Below, one piece after another: positions 25,258-32,465 of a DNA stretch of 64,000 bases (the first letter of the stretch is position 1; each line of letters starts with the position of its first letter). The notes below the pieces were generated by a model, which was given only the letters and a program-made list of their open reading frames with translations, made no database searches and was not told the DNA's origin. The position numbers and the translations under genes were made by a program. The stretch is from an uncultured Roseburia sp. (GTDB taxonomy: Bacteria > Bacillota > Clostridia > Lachnospirales > Lachnospiraceae), in assembly GCA_947644305.1 (NCBI GenBank), contig CANRYS010000013.1, forward strand, positions 46,793-110,792. The letters run 5' to 3'.

Positions 25258-26069
25258 TAAAGAAGTTGGGAGAGGGTGGTACCGCCGGTGTCTATCTGGG
25301 AGCGGACAGGTTGACGGGCAGGCGAGTAGCCATTAAGAAATATTCCCAGGGGAGTGATCTCTCTGCTGCAGAACACGAGAGATGTCTGTTGGAGAGTCTG
25401 GATCATTTGGCGATTCCCAAGGTCAGGGAGGTATTGTGCCAGAATGGAACGATTTATCTGGTTATGGAGTATGTACCGGGAGAGACGATGAAGGACTGGA
25501 TCATAAGAACTGGCAGAATTTCAGAAGAACAGGCTGTCTGCTGGGGGATGGAGCTGTGCGGAGTCCTGTCCTATCTCCACGGGAGTGGAAACCGCATCCT
25601 ATTCAGAGATCTAAAACCCGGAAATATCATGATCTCCCCAACAGGTCAGATCCGCCTTATCGATTTTGGAGCTGCCCTTCGGATGAGTGTAGGAGCAAAT
25701 GGTACGCCGCAGGTGACGTCAAAGGAACTTTTGGGGACGCCCGGCTATGCTGCACCAGAGCAGTTTGTGAGACAGGGACAGTTGACACCTGCGGCAGATA
25801 TCTATGCCCTTGGGGCAACGTTGTATCATGGGCTGAGTGGATATCGACCCGATCCATCTTCATCTTCCAAACGGATTCCACTTAGGAAACGTAACCGGAA
25901 TATATCCAAGGGGATGGAGTATATCGTGCAGAAATGTCTGGAGAAAGAACTAGACAGGAGATACCAAAGGGTAGAACAGATAAAAAGAGACCTGGAGGAT
26001 ACAGCCTATTGTTATAGAAAAAACAAAAAGAAGCTGTATCTTCTCCGGTCATTCAGGCAAGTCAATTGA
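25239..26069 (+). CDS. Soluble Hanks-type serine/threonine protein kinase
   Basis: A 276-residue eukaryotic-like kinase. All key positions are visible: glycine loop GEGGTAGVYLG (11-21), VAIKK with the ATP-anchoring lysine (33-34), catalytic loop FRDLKPGN (122-129, Phe in place of the usual His), DFG (142-144) and APE (172-174) followed by ADIYALG. The kinase domain fills the protein; there is no transmembrane helix and no PASTA repeat, so it is not PrkC/StkP and does not sense muropeptides directly. It is coupled to the unknown gene upstream. Confidence 0.9.
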   Translation: MDKYILIKKLGEGGTAGVYLGADRLTGRRVAIKKYSQGSDLSAAEHERCLLESLDHLAIPKVREVLCQNGTIYLVMEYVPGETMKDWIIRTGRISEEQAVCWGMELCGVLSYLHGSGNRILFRDLKPGNIMISPTGQIRLIDFGAALRMSVGANGTPQVTSKELLGTPGYAAPEQFVRQGQLTPAADIYALGATLYHGLSGYRPDPSSSSKRIPLRKRNRNISKGMEYIVQKCLEKELDRRYQRVEQIKRDLEDTAYCYRKNKKKLYLLRSFRQVN

Positions 26070-26092
26070 CGAAATGTAAGTGATAGAGTACA

Positions 26093-26284
26093 CTAATTTC
26101 CTTTGCTGCTGAGCGGGTTGGAAGCGTGCTCCCAAAAGAGGTTGTTGTCCGGCGCCGGCAGATCTTCTTCGTTGTAGAGAGACTTCTGGCGGATCTGTGC
26201 AGCTCTCTGCTCTGAGATCCCATCCTTGGTGTTTTTATTTTCTGCCTGGTTGATGTTTGTTTCGTTGTTTTTCTTGTTATCCAT
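26093..26284 (-). CDS. Small hydrophilic protein of unknown function
   Basis: A 63-residue Asn/Lys/Glu-rich protein that reads as a plausible soluble, probably disordered polypeptide rather than a shadow frame. On the minus strand GGGAAAGGA lies 8 bases before ATG 26284 (MDNKKNNETN); an ATG at 26293 is too close to that site. It lies tail-to-tail with the kinase gene and diverges from gph. I see no motif. It could also be chance, so confidence is moderate. Confidence 0.5.
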   Translation of the reverse strand: MDNKKNNETNINQAENKNTKDGISEQRAAQIRQKSLYNEEDLPAPDNNLFWEHASNPLSSKGN

Positions 26285-26399
26285 ATTGGTCATTCCTTTC
26301 CCTATTCATTTTTGGATAGTATCTGCAATTTCAGGCATAGTATTCACAGAATGCGGAAAGTATGCTAAAATAAGACAGAAAAAAAGGAGGGAGAGATTT

Positions 26400-27050
26400 A
26401 TGAGGAAATATGATACGGTGGTTTTTGACCTGGACGGGACACTTTTGAATACACTGGAGGATCTTTGCGACTGCGTAAATGTTATCATGCAGCGGTATGG
26501 TTGGAAGGTTCATACCCTGGAACAGATCCGAAATTTTGTGGGAAATGGTATTGGGAAGCTGATGGAGCGCTCGGTTCCAGAGGGCAGGAATAACCCCCAG
26601 TTTGAGGAAGCTTTTGAGGCATTTCGGGAATATTATACCGGGCACTGTCGCATCAAGACAAGGCCCTATGACGGCGTACTGGAATTGATGAGTACTTTAA
26701 ATGAGAAAGGTTTTCATATCGCGATTGTATCCAATAAAAATGATGCCGCTGTGAAGGAGTTAAATGACATATATTTTTCCAGGTTTACGGAGTCTGCTAT
26801 TGGTGACAGGGAGGGGCAGCAGAGGAAACCTGCTCCGGATGCGGTCTACGCTGCATTGGAAGAGATGGGGTGCGGCAGGGAGCGGGCTGTCTATATCGGG
26901 GATTCAGAGGTGGATTACCAGACTGCGGTCAACAGCGGTTTGGACTGTATACTTGTGAGCTGGGGGTTTCGGGAGCGGAAGTTGTTGGAAAGTTTTGAAA
27001 AGGCAGTGGTGGTGGATGAATGCCAGGAGATTGAGAATATATTATTATGA
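26400..27050 (+). CDS. gph: HAD-family phosphatase, phosphoglycolate phosphatase-like
   Basis: A 216-residue HAD hydrolase. Motif I is VVFDLDGTLLNT at residues 6-17, motif II IVSNKN in the middle, motif III lysine in QRKPAPD, and motif IV IGDSEVD. The helical cap inserted after motif I is of the C1 type found in Gph and pyrophosphatase PpaX. These enzymes dephosphorylate small phosphate esters; the exact substrate is not readable. AAGGAGGGAG gives ATG 26400; the longer frame from 26226 covers the divergent small gene and is rejected. Confidence 0.85.
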   Translation: MRKYDTVVFDLDGTLLNTLEDLCDCVNVIMQRYGWKVHTLEQIRNFVGNGIGKLMERSVPEGRNNPQFEEAFEAFREYYTGHCRIKTRPYDGVLELMSTLNEKGFHIAIVSNKNDAAVKELNDIYFSRFTESAIGDREGQQRKPAPDAVYAALEEMGCGRERAVYIGDSEVDYQTAVNSGLDCILVSWGFRERKLLESFEKAVVVDECQEIENILL

Positions 27051-27100
27051 AAAATCCGTCCAGCGTCCCTATGTCTGGGCAGGACGATATGATATGTAGT

Positions 27101-27150
27101 CTGACGGCGCCAATCCGAACATTGTTCGTCTTGACGCCGTCGATTTAGCG
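27101..27150. repeat. GACGGCG hairpin element, copy 1 (convergent intergenic)
   Basis: GACGGCG (27103-27109) pairs with CGCCGTC (27135-27141), enclosing a second stem CGAAC (27116-27120) / GTTCG (27124-27128). It sits between two convergent genes. Related sequence occurs at 30341 and 32401. There is no T run on either side. Confidence 0.55.
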
Positions 27151-27187
27151 TGATGACACCGTTGAATGAATGGCAGTGCACCATATT

Positions 27188-28066
27188 TTAGTATCTGGTG
27201 TATACGCGGAAACCACTAGAAGCAAGGGAAGAAGCCGTTATTTTCCGGTCCCAGTGAACGGATGAATTATAATTTCCCTCTACTACAGTGATATGGCTAG
27301 AAGATTTTGTGAGCACGATGACAGAGTGGCTGTTTCCAATGCGGATGTTATCTCCCACGCGGATCCGATCAAATGAGGTATGAGTTTGATAACTTTTCTC
27401 CGTTCCAAATACCGTATCACTAAGCTTTGCGGCAAAGCCATAACAGCCGTAGCCGTTGCCAAAGCGGGGGGAATAATAGTAATAACTGTTGTTAAGAGGC
27501 ATTCCCTCTGGATAGGTACTGCGCAGGGAATTCAGTACGGAGTAAGCGCTTGTTTCTGTCACCGAACCTGTCGGAGTGTCAGGTTTTGGAACTGTGGTGG
27601 GTTTCGGAATGGTGGTAGGTTTTGGAACTGTAGTAGGCTTTGGAAATATCGTTGGCCTTGGCACCTGGGTAACCGTTGGTTTTTGGGTAGGTGGCGTACT
27701 AGGGGCAGATGGCTTTGGTGTCGCCGTTGGTTTTGCGACTGGTTTCTTTCTATTTTTTACAGTCACTCTGCAGACAAGTTCTTTGTTTTTTACCTTTGCT
27801 GTCACTTTTGTTTTTCCAGCTTTTCTGGCGGTGACTTTTCCCTGGCTGTTGACAGTGGCAATGTTTCTATTGGCGGATTTCCATTTTACTTTTTTAGACT
27901 TGCGTCCTCGAATTTTCAGGGTGTAACTTTTCCCTGGCCGCAGTGTCAGTTTTTTGCGGTTCAGACAAAGAGAAGCCGCCTCTGAGTTTGCTGGCGCGGC
28001 AAGAACAGCCAGCAGTGAGAGGGAGAGAACTCCCGTTAAAAGTTTTGTATTTGTTGTATGTCTCAT
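27188..28066 (-). CDS. Secreted Ig-like (Big_2) protein with C-terminal CHAP/NlpC-like wall-active domain
   Basis: A 292-residue secreted protein. A signal peptide (residues 1-30, ending near SEAAS) is followed by a Big_2 Ig-like domain (about 33-105: LTLRPGKSYTLKIRG, VKWKSANRNIATVNSQGKVTARKAG), then a Pro/Thr/Lys-rich linker with repeated KPTT units (108-168), then a ~125-residue domain with GYGCYGFAAKLSD and NSHSVIVL plus VVEGNY. The Cys, His and Asn/Glu order fits a CHAP or papain-like amidase/peptidase that would cut peptidoglycan. A WalR-box-like operator lies just upstream. The catalytic class is inferred. Confidence 0.7.
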   Translation of the reverse strand: MRHTTNTKLLTGVLSLSLLAVLAAPANSEAASLCLNRKKLTLRPGKSYTLKIRGRKSKKVKWKSANRNIATVNSQGKVTARKAGKTKVTAKVKNKELVCRVTVKNRKKPVAKPTATPKPSAPSTPPTQKPTVTQVPRPTIFPKPTTVPKPTTIPKPTTVPKPDTPTGSVTETSAYSVLNSLRSTYPEGMPLNNSYYYYSPRFGNGYGCYGFAAKLSDTVFGTEKSYQTHTSFDRIRVGDNIRIGNSHSVIVLTKSSSHITVVEGNYNSSVHWDRKITASSLASSGFRVYTRY

Positions 28067-28102
28067 AAAGACTCATTCCTTTCTAACTCATGTATTGTGT
28101 TA

Positions 28103-28135
28103 TAACGGTTTCATTGAGCCAGCTCAATGCCGTTA
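28103..28135 (-). promoter_or_regulatory. Nested palindrome in the leader of the secreted wall-active protein
   Basis: TAACGG (28103-28108) with CCGTTA (28130-28135), enclosing ATTGAG (28113-28118) with CTCAAT (28123-28128). It lies between the predicted promoter and the start of the minus-strand gene, so it will be transcribed as a stable 5' hairpin. Confidence 0.55.
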
Positions 28136-28140
28136 GGCAA

Positions 28141-28172
28141 AGTATAGCACAAAATGTTACAAAAGTGTTACA
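28141..28172 (-). promoter_or_regulatory. Extended -10 promoter with WalR-box-like operator
   Basis: On the minus strand, TGTAAC-ACTTT-TGTAAC (28156-28172) fits the WalR (YycF) consensus TGTWAH-N5-TGTWAH. Nine bases downstream lies an extended -10, TGC-TATACT (hexamer 28141-28146). The -35 is weak and is covered by the box, as expected for an activator-dependent promoter. WalR-type regulators control autolysins, which fits the gene. Binding is inference. Confidence 0.55.
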
Positions 28173-28223
28173 AAAATTAAAATTGCATGAAATTACCAAA
28201 AAAATTGGAATACCTTCCAGTCC

Positions 28224-28252
28224 TTGCGAATTAGGATGACCTGTGATATGAT
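28224..28252 (+). promoter_or_regulatory. Sigma-A promoter of the YlmH-like operon
   Basis: TTGCGA 28224-28229, 17-base spacer, TATGAT 28247-28252, about 30 bases before the start codon. Confidence 0.65.
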
Positions 28253-28281
28253 GTGTTCAGTACAAAGAAATGAGGAATAAC

Positions 28282-29019
28282 ATGAAACAGAGATTTATAG
28301 ATCTGGCAAATACCTGTTACCAGCGGGGGCATTATACATTTACCCATTTTTTGACGCCGGCTCAGATCGATGAATTCTTTCAGATGCGGAACGAACTTTC
28401 TTTTGTGGGGTGTGCCCTGGAAGGGGGAAGTGAGATGGCGGAACGCCAGATGCTTCGTTTTGGGGACGAGGAAATGATTGGGTATGTGGAGGAGTTTCCC
28501 ATCTGCTGTATCCACTGTCATCCGCAGACGCCCAAATTTGCTGAAAAGCTGGGGCACCGGGATGTGCTTGGGGCGCTTATGAATCTGGGGATCGAGAGAG
28601 ATGTGATCGGTGATATATGGATCCGGGACAAAGAGTGCTATTTTTTCTGTCTGGTGGGGATGAAAGAATTTATCTGTGATTCTTTGATAAAGATCCGACA
28701 TACCAATGTGAGATGCCAGGAGATCGAGAAAATGCCGGAAGAATTTAAGCCGGTATTGGCAACAGAAGAGCACATCATCCCGTCGGAACGGTGCGACGCC
28801 CTGGTCGCCAAAGTGTATCATTTGTCACGCAGTAAGTGTATCCCATTGTTTCAGGAGAAAAAGGTATTTGTCAACAGCAGACAGTACGAAAATAACAGCG
28901 GAGCTCTGAAACCAGGAGACGTGGTAAGTGTTCGGGGCTATGGTAAGTTTATTTACCAGGGAGTAGTAAGAGAGACGAAAAAAGGACGTATCACAGTAAA
29001 GATAAAAAAATATATATGA
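28282..29019 (+). CDS. YlmH-like RNA-binding protein with C-terminal S4 domain
   Basis: A 245-residue protein of the YlmH family. The N-terminal ~170 residues are the YlmH-type region (FLTPAQIDEF, FPICCIHCHP, HRDVLGALMNLGIERDVIGDIW) and the C-terminus is an S4 RNA-binding domain (about 175-245, SRSKCIPLFQEKKVFVNSRQ, LKPGDVVSVRGYGKF). YlmH proteins are linked to rescue of peptidyl-tRNA on stalled ribosomes. GAGGAA selects ATG 28282 over 28270. Here it stands apart from the division cluster where ylmH is often found. Confidence 0.85.
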   Translation: MKQRFIDLANTCYQRGHYTFTHFLTPAQIDEFFQMRNELSFVGCALEGGSEMAERQMLRFGDEEMIGYVEEFPICCIHCHPQTPKFAEKLGHRDVLGALMNLGIERDVIGDIWIRDKECYFFCLVGMKEFICDSLIKIRHTNVRCQEIEKMPEEFKPVLATEEHIIPSERCDALVAKVYHLSRSKCIPLFQEKKVFVNSRQYENNSGALKPGDVVSVRGYGKFIYQGVVRETKKGRITVKIKKYI

Positions 29020-29032
29020 AAGCAGGGGCAGA

Positions 29033-29851
29033 ATGGATAAGAGAGAGAAGATACGCCGGGGAATCATGTTGGGGTTAGCGGGATTGATGGCATTGGTCCT
29101 TGTATTTGGAAAAAATGAAAAAGAAGATAAAACGGAGACTACTAAAGTAGAAAACCATACGCCGGCGCCGGTGAGCACTGGGACAGCAATAATCTCTGCA
29201 CCGCAGCCTACTCCTACTCCAGAAAAGGACATCTATTCCTATCTTCAGGGACCGAAGTCCTGGAAAGAAAAACGGCCGTGGTCTGGCAAATGGGGGAAAG
29301 AGATTCATGACGGGGCCTCCTTTGGCAGTTTCGGTTGTGGATTCTGTTGTATGGCTAATATTTATTCTACAATAACAGAATACAAATGTACGCCACTGGA
29401 TATCTATGAGAGAGCGAAAAAAGTCAGTTTCTATGGCGGCGGTGGGGCCATATCCTGGCAGCTTATGAGGAAGACCATGACAGATATCGGCTTTACCTTG
29501 GAGCTAGGAGAGAAGCCGCCAACCTATAGAGAATTTGCAGATCAGATGAAACAGACCCAGGCGATGCTCGTGCTGGTTTCCAGTTACAACGATGATTCTT
29601 ACTGGAAAGATACGCCAGGGCACTATGTAACTCTTTTTATGTATGATGAAGAAAAGCAGGATGTATTTTTGACGGATTCTGGTGATCCTGAGCATAACCG
29701 CCACCGGGTGCCACTGAAAACGATTTACAAGGCATTGAAAACCAGCAGTGATTTTCAGTATATGTCCGTTCTATCGTATGATGAGAATAAGGATAATTGG
29801 AAACATAAATCAACGGAGGGAAACTGGATCTCTCCTGAAGAAATGAAATAA
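29033..29851 (+). CDS. Membrane-anchored C39-like cysteine peptidase
   Basis: A 272-residue protein. One N-terminal hydrophobic segment (residues 10-26) acts as anchor or signal, then a Thr/Pro-rich linker to residue ~70, then a C39_2-type papain-fold domain. The likely catalytic Cys is in [15 protein letters not shown], His in [12 protein letters not shown] and Asp in FLTDSGDP. The domain would lie outside the cell. The gene starts 13 bases after the YlmH-like gene and precedes dtd, so the three may share a transcript. The substrate is unknown. Confidence 0.75.
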   Translation: MDKREKIRRGIMLGLAGLMALVLVFGKNEKEDKTETTKVENHTPAPVSTGTAIISAPQPTPTPEKDIYSYLQGPKSWKEKRPWSGKWGKEIHDGASFGSFGCGFCCMANIYSTITEYKCTPLDIYERAKKVSFYGGGGAISWQLMRKTMTDIGFTLELGEKPPTYREFADQMKQTQAMLVLVSSYNDDSYWKDTPGHYVTLFMYDEEKQDVFLTDSGDPEHNRHRVPLKTIYKALKTSSDFQYMSVLSYDENKDNWKHKSTEGNWISPEEMK

Positions 29852-29880
29852 AGCGAATAGGCTTTGGAATGGAGGAAACG

Positions 29881-30333
29881 ATGAGATTTGTGATACAACG
29901 GGTAAAACACGCCTCTGTGGTGATCGATGGTATAGTACTGGGTGAGATTGGAAGGGGATTGCTAGTGCTGATCGGGATCGGGCAGGACGACAATGAAATA
30001 ATTGCCGATAAGATGGTTCAAAAGTTGTTGAACATGAGAATCTTTGAGGATCTGGATGGCAAGACCAATCTGGGATTGAAGGATGTGGAAGGAGAACTTA
30101 TGCTAATTTCCCAGTTCACTTTGTACGCGGACTGCCGGAAGGGAAACCGTCCCTCATTTACGACAGCAGGTGCACCGGATATGGCAGAGCAGCTCTATGA
30201 ATATATCAAGAGACAGTGTGCTGAGGAGATTATCTCTGTGAAATGTGGAGAATTTGGTGCGGATATGAAGGTGGAATTGTTGAACGATGGACCTTTTACT
30301 GTGATTCTTGATAGTGCAGAGATCGGTTGCTGA
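29881..30333 (+). CDS. dtd: D-aminoacyl-tRNA deacylase
   Basis: A 150-residue DTD enzyme that removes D-amino acids (and Gly mischarged on tRNA-Ala) from tRNA. It starts [16 protein letters not shown] and carries both active-site motifs: [17 protein letters not shown] around residue 77 and NDGPFTVIL near the C-terminus (the cross-subunit Gly-Pro motif in its NDGPFT form). GGAGG lies just before ATG 29881. Length is normal for the family. Confidence 0.97.
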   Translation: MRFVIQRVKHASVVIDGIVLGEIGRGLLVLIGIGQDDNEIIADKMVQKLLNMRIFEDLDGKTNLGLKDVEGELMLISQFTLYADCRKGNRPSFTTAGAPDMAEQLYEYIKRQCAEEIISVKCGEFGADMKVELLNDGPFTVILDSAEIGC

Positions 30334-30340
30334 TGGTAGC

Positions 30341-30374
30341 TCGACGGCGCCAATTTGAACCCTGCTTCCGTCGA
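30341..30374. repeat. GACGGCG hairpin element, copy 2
   Basis: TCGACGG (30341-30347) pairs with CCGTCGA (30368-30374). It shares GACGGCGCCAAT and a following GAAC with copy 1 at 27103. It lies right after dtd and just ahead of the promoter at 30381. Confidence 0.55.
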
Positions 30375-30380
30375 ACTAGG

Positions 30381-30409
30381 TTGAAAAAGATTCTAATTTA
30401 TGATAAAAT
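30381..30409 (+). promoter_or_regulatory. Sigma-A promoter driving the structured RNA upstream of hydG
   Basis: TTGAAA 30381-30386, 17-base spacer, TAAAAT 30404-30409. It would start a transcript near 30416. Confidence 0.7.
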
Positions 30410-30415
30410 AATGTT

Positions 30416-30606
30416 GTCGTGCTGACATACAAAGGGATTCCTGAGTGGGAAGGCGACAGTGTATAAGAAGATATAAATATTGAGGGATCGTTACAAGAGT
30501 CTGGCGGTATGCCAAAGGATCAAAAATCTATTTTTGTTGTATGGGTTCCTTCTGTTTTTTTATATACTGTAATTAGGAAATCCCGGCAAGTAGCCGGGAT
30601 TTTTTT
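30416..30606 (+). ncRNA. Candidate structured leader or small RNA (~190 nt) before TM1266-hydG
   Basis: This gap has no convincing ORF but has a promoter at one end and a strong terminator at the other. Pairings visible by eye are TGTCG/CGACA (30415-30419, 30454-30458); a long-range closing stem ACAGTGTATA/TATATACTGT (30456-30465, 30561-30570, one G-U) continued inward by AGAAG/CTTCT (30466-30470, 30549-30553); and local hairpins TGGC/GCCA and CAAAAA/TTTTTG inside it. The first stem and the closing stem share three bases, so they could be alternatives. The terminator ends close before the TM1266 ribosome binding site, as in a riboswitch or attenuator; a free-standing RNA (6S-like by size) is the other option. 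I do not recognise a known class. Confidence 0.55.
30578..30606 (+). terminator. Strong intrinsic terminator ending the structured RNA
   Basis: ATCCCGGC (30580-30587) pairs with GCCGGGAT (30593-30600), loop AAGTA, followed by TTTTTT. It ends only 6-7 bases before the AAGGAG of the next gene. Confidence 0.9.
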
Positions 30607-30628
30607 ACGCGAAGGAGTGTGATCGTAT

Positions 30629-30874
30629 ATGCAAAAAAGGCTTGCTGTCATTGGAATCATTGTAGAAAAAGCAGAATCAGCGGAAGATGTCAATGATATC
30701 CTTCATTTATATCGCGAGTATATCGTGGGAAGGATGGGTATCCCCTATCGCGAGCGGGATATGTCGGTGATCAGTGTGATCGTGGATGGACCGAACGATG
30801 TGATCAGTTCCATGTCAGGAAAACTTGGTATGGTGGATGGTGTGACCAGTAAGGCGGTTTACGCCACAAAGTAG
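30629..30874 (+). CDS. TM1266-family iron-only hydrogenase system small protein
   Basis: An 81-residue protein of the TM1266 family, small ferredoxin-fold (NikR/ACT-like) proteins found next to [FeFe]-hydrogenase maturation genes and named as putative regulators of that system. The sequence shows the alternating strand-helix pattern (RLAVIGIIVE, VNDILHLYREYIVGRMGIPYRE, MSVISVIVDGPNDVISSMSGKLG, VDGVTSKAVYA). It precedes hydG by 54 bases. AAGGAG lies 11 bases before ATG 30629, slightly far. It probably monitors or tunes hydrogenase maturation; the ligand is unknown. Confidence 0.85.
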   Translation: MQKRLAVIGIIVEKAESAEDVNDILHLYREYIVGRMGIPYRERDMSVISVIVDGPNDVISSMSGKLGMVDGVTSKAVYATK

Positions 30875-30928
30875 CTCAGCGGGACTGACTTGAAGTAATT
30901 AATTACGAAGAAAGGGAGACGAGAAGAT

Positions 30929-32347
30929 ATGTATGATCCAAAATCAGGCATAGCGACAGAATTTATCGACGATGCGGAGATTCGTAAGTCGCTGGAATAT
31001 GCGGAAAAAAATAAGGGAAATAAGGAACTCATTGACTCAATATTGAAAAAGGCGTGGGAGATGAAAGGAATTTCTCATCAGGAAGCCGCCGTCCTATTGG
31101 AATGTGAGTTAGAAGAGGAAAATCAGGAGATTCAAAAGCTGGCAAAAGAGATTAAAAAGAGATTTTATGGAAACCGGATCGTGATGTTTGCTCCTCTGTA
31201 TCTTTCCAATTATTGTGTGAACGGCTGTACATACTGTCCGTATCACCATTGTAACGAACATATCCGGAGGAAAAAATTGAGTCAGGAGGAGATCCGTCAG
31301 GAAGTGATCGCCCTTCAGGATATGGGGCATAAGCGGCTTGCCATCGAATCCGGGGAAGATCCGGTGAATAATCCCATTGAATATATTCTGGAGAGTATTG
31401 ACACGATTTATGGCATCAAGCATAAAAATGGGGCGATCCGCCGGGTGAATGTCAATATTGCGGCTACAACTGTAGAAAATTATCGTAAGCTTCACGATGC
31501 TGGCATTGGAACCTATATCCTGTTCCAGGAGACCTATAACAAGGAGAGCTATGAGCAGCTCCATCCTACGGGACCAAAACATGATTATGCTTACCACACC
31601 GAGGCGATGGACCGGGCGATGGAAGGCGGTATTGATGATGTGGGACTGGGGGTTCTCTTCGGACTGAACATGTATCGCTATGAGCTGGTGGGAATTATCA
31701 TGCACGCAGAACATCTGGAGGCAAAATTCGGCGTCGGTCCCCACACCATCAGTGTGCCGAGAATCTGTCCCGCGGATGATATTGATCCGGAGAATTTTTC
31801 TAACGCCATTTCCGATGAAATATTTGAAAAGATTGTGTCGGTGATCCGTATCGCAGTTCCTTATACTGGTATGATCGTTTCCACACGAGAATCCAAAGAG
31901 ACGAGGAAGAAAGTGCTTGACCTTGGCATTTCTCAGATCAGCGGTGGCTCTAGAACCAGCGTCGGAGGTTATGTGGAGGAAGAGACCATAGAAGAAAATT
32001 CCGCACAATTTGATGTCAGCGACCGAAGAACACTAGATGAAGTGGTAAACTGGCTGCTGGGGTTGGGCTATATTCCCAGCTTCTGTACGGCATGCTACCG
32101 CGAAGGGAGAACCGGGGACCGCTTTATGAAGCTCTTGAAATCCGGGCAGATCGTCAACTGTTGCCAGCCCAATGCTCTGATGACACTCAAAGAGTATCTG
32201 GAAGATTATGCCTCGGAGGACACGAAAAAGAAGGGCGAGGAAGTGATCCGTAGAGAGCTGGAGGTAATCACCAATCCTGTCGTAAAGGAAAAAGCAGCGG
32301 AGTATATTGATAACATTCATAAGGGAAAAAGAGATTTCCGATTTTGA
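30929..32347 (+). CDS. hydG: [FeFe]-hydrogenase H-cluster radical SAM maturase HydG
   Basis: A 472-residue HydG. It splits tyrosine to supply the CO and CN ligands of the H-cluster. The radical-SAM cluster motif is C96-x3-C100-x2-C103 (YCVNGCTYCPY). The C-terminal auxiliary iron-sulfur site is in FCTACYREGRTGDRFM and the following Cys pair NCCQPN, which separates HydG from ThiH. HydE and HydF and the hydrogenase itself are not in this window. Presence implies a fermentative, H2-metabolising anaerobe. The gene ends with a perfect terminator. Confidence 0.95.
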   Translation: MYDPKSGIATEFIDDAEIRKSLEYAEKNKGNKELIDSILKKAWEMKGISHQEAAVLLECELEEENQEIQKLAKEIKKRFYGNRIVMFAPLYLSNYCVNGCTYCPYHHCNEHIRRKKLSQEEIRQEVIALQDMGHKRLAIESGEDPVNNPIEYILESIDTIYGIKHKNGAIRRVNVNIAATTVENYRKLHDAGIGTYILFQETYNKESYEQLHPTGPKHDYAYHTEAMDRAMEGGIDDVGLGVLFGLNMYRYELVGIIMHAEHLEAKFGVGPHTISVPRICPADDIDPENFSNAISDEIFEKIVSVIRIAVPYTGMIVSTRESKETRKKVLDLGISQISGGSRTSVGGYVEEETIEENSAQFDVSDRRTLDEVVNWLLGLGYIPSFCTACYREGRTGDRFMKLLKSGQIVNCCQPNALMTLKEYLEDYASEDTKKKGEEVIRRELEVITNPVVKEKAAEYIDNIHKGKRDFRF

Positions 32348-32355
32348 TTCACATT

Positions 32356-32396
32356 AAAAAGGGATTCTGGGTTCGATATCCCAGAATCCCTTTTAT
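32356..32396 (+). terminator. Intrinsic terminator of hydG
   Basis: AAAAGGGATTCTGGG (32357-32371) pairs with CCCAGAATCCCTTTT (32380-32394). The same stem could end transcription from the opposite gene as well. Confidence 0.85.
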
Positions 32397-32397
32397 C

Positions 32398-32433
32398 TAG
32401 CTCGACGGCGTCATTTAGCTCGATGGGGAGCTA
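32398..32433. repeat. GACGGCG hairpin element, copy 3
   Basis: TAGCTC (32398-32403) pairs with GAGCTA (32428-32433) around GACGGCGTCATTTAGCTCGATG. It resembles the copies at 27101 and 30341 and again lies in a gap between convergent genes. Confidence 0.4.
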
Positions 32434-32465
32434 CATATCATGTTTCTATAGTACCTCGAATTAAC

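Noticed and set aside
27576..27926. Glycine/phenylalanine-rich plus-strand frame
   Set aside because: It is the antisense of the proline/threonine linker and Ig-like domain of the secreted protein at 27188-28066.
30416..30606. Call as 6S RNA
   Set aside because: Size fits, but the 5' end does not pair with the 3' end as in 6S RNA and I cannot see the conserved central bubble; left as an unassigned RNA.
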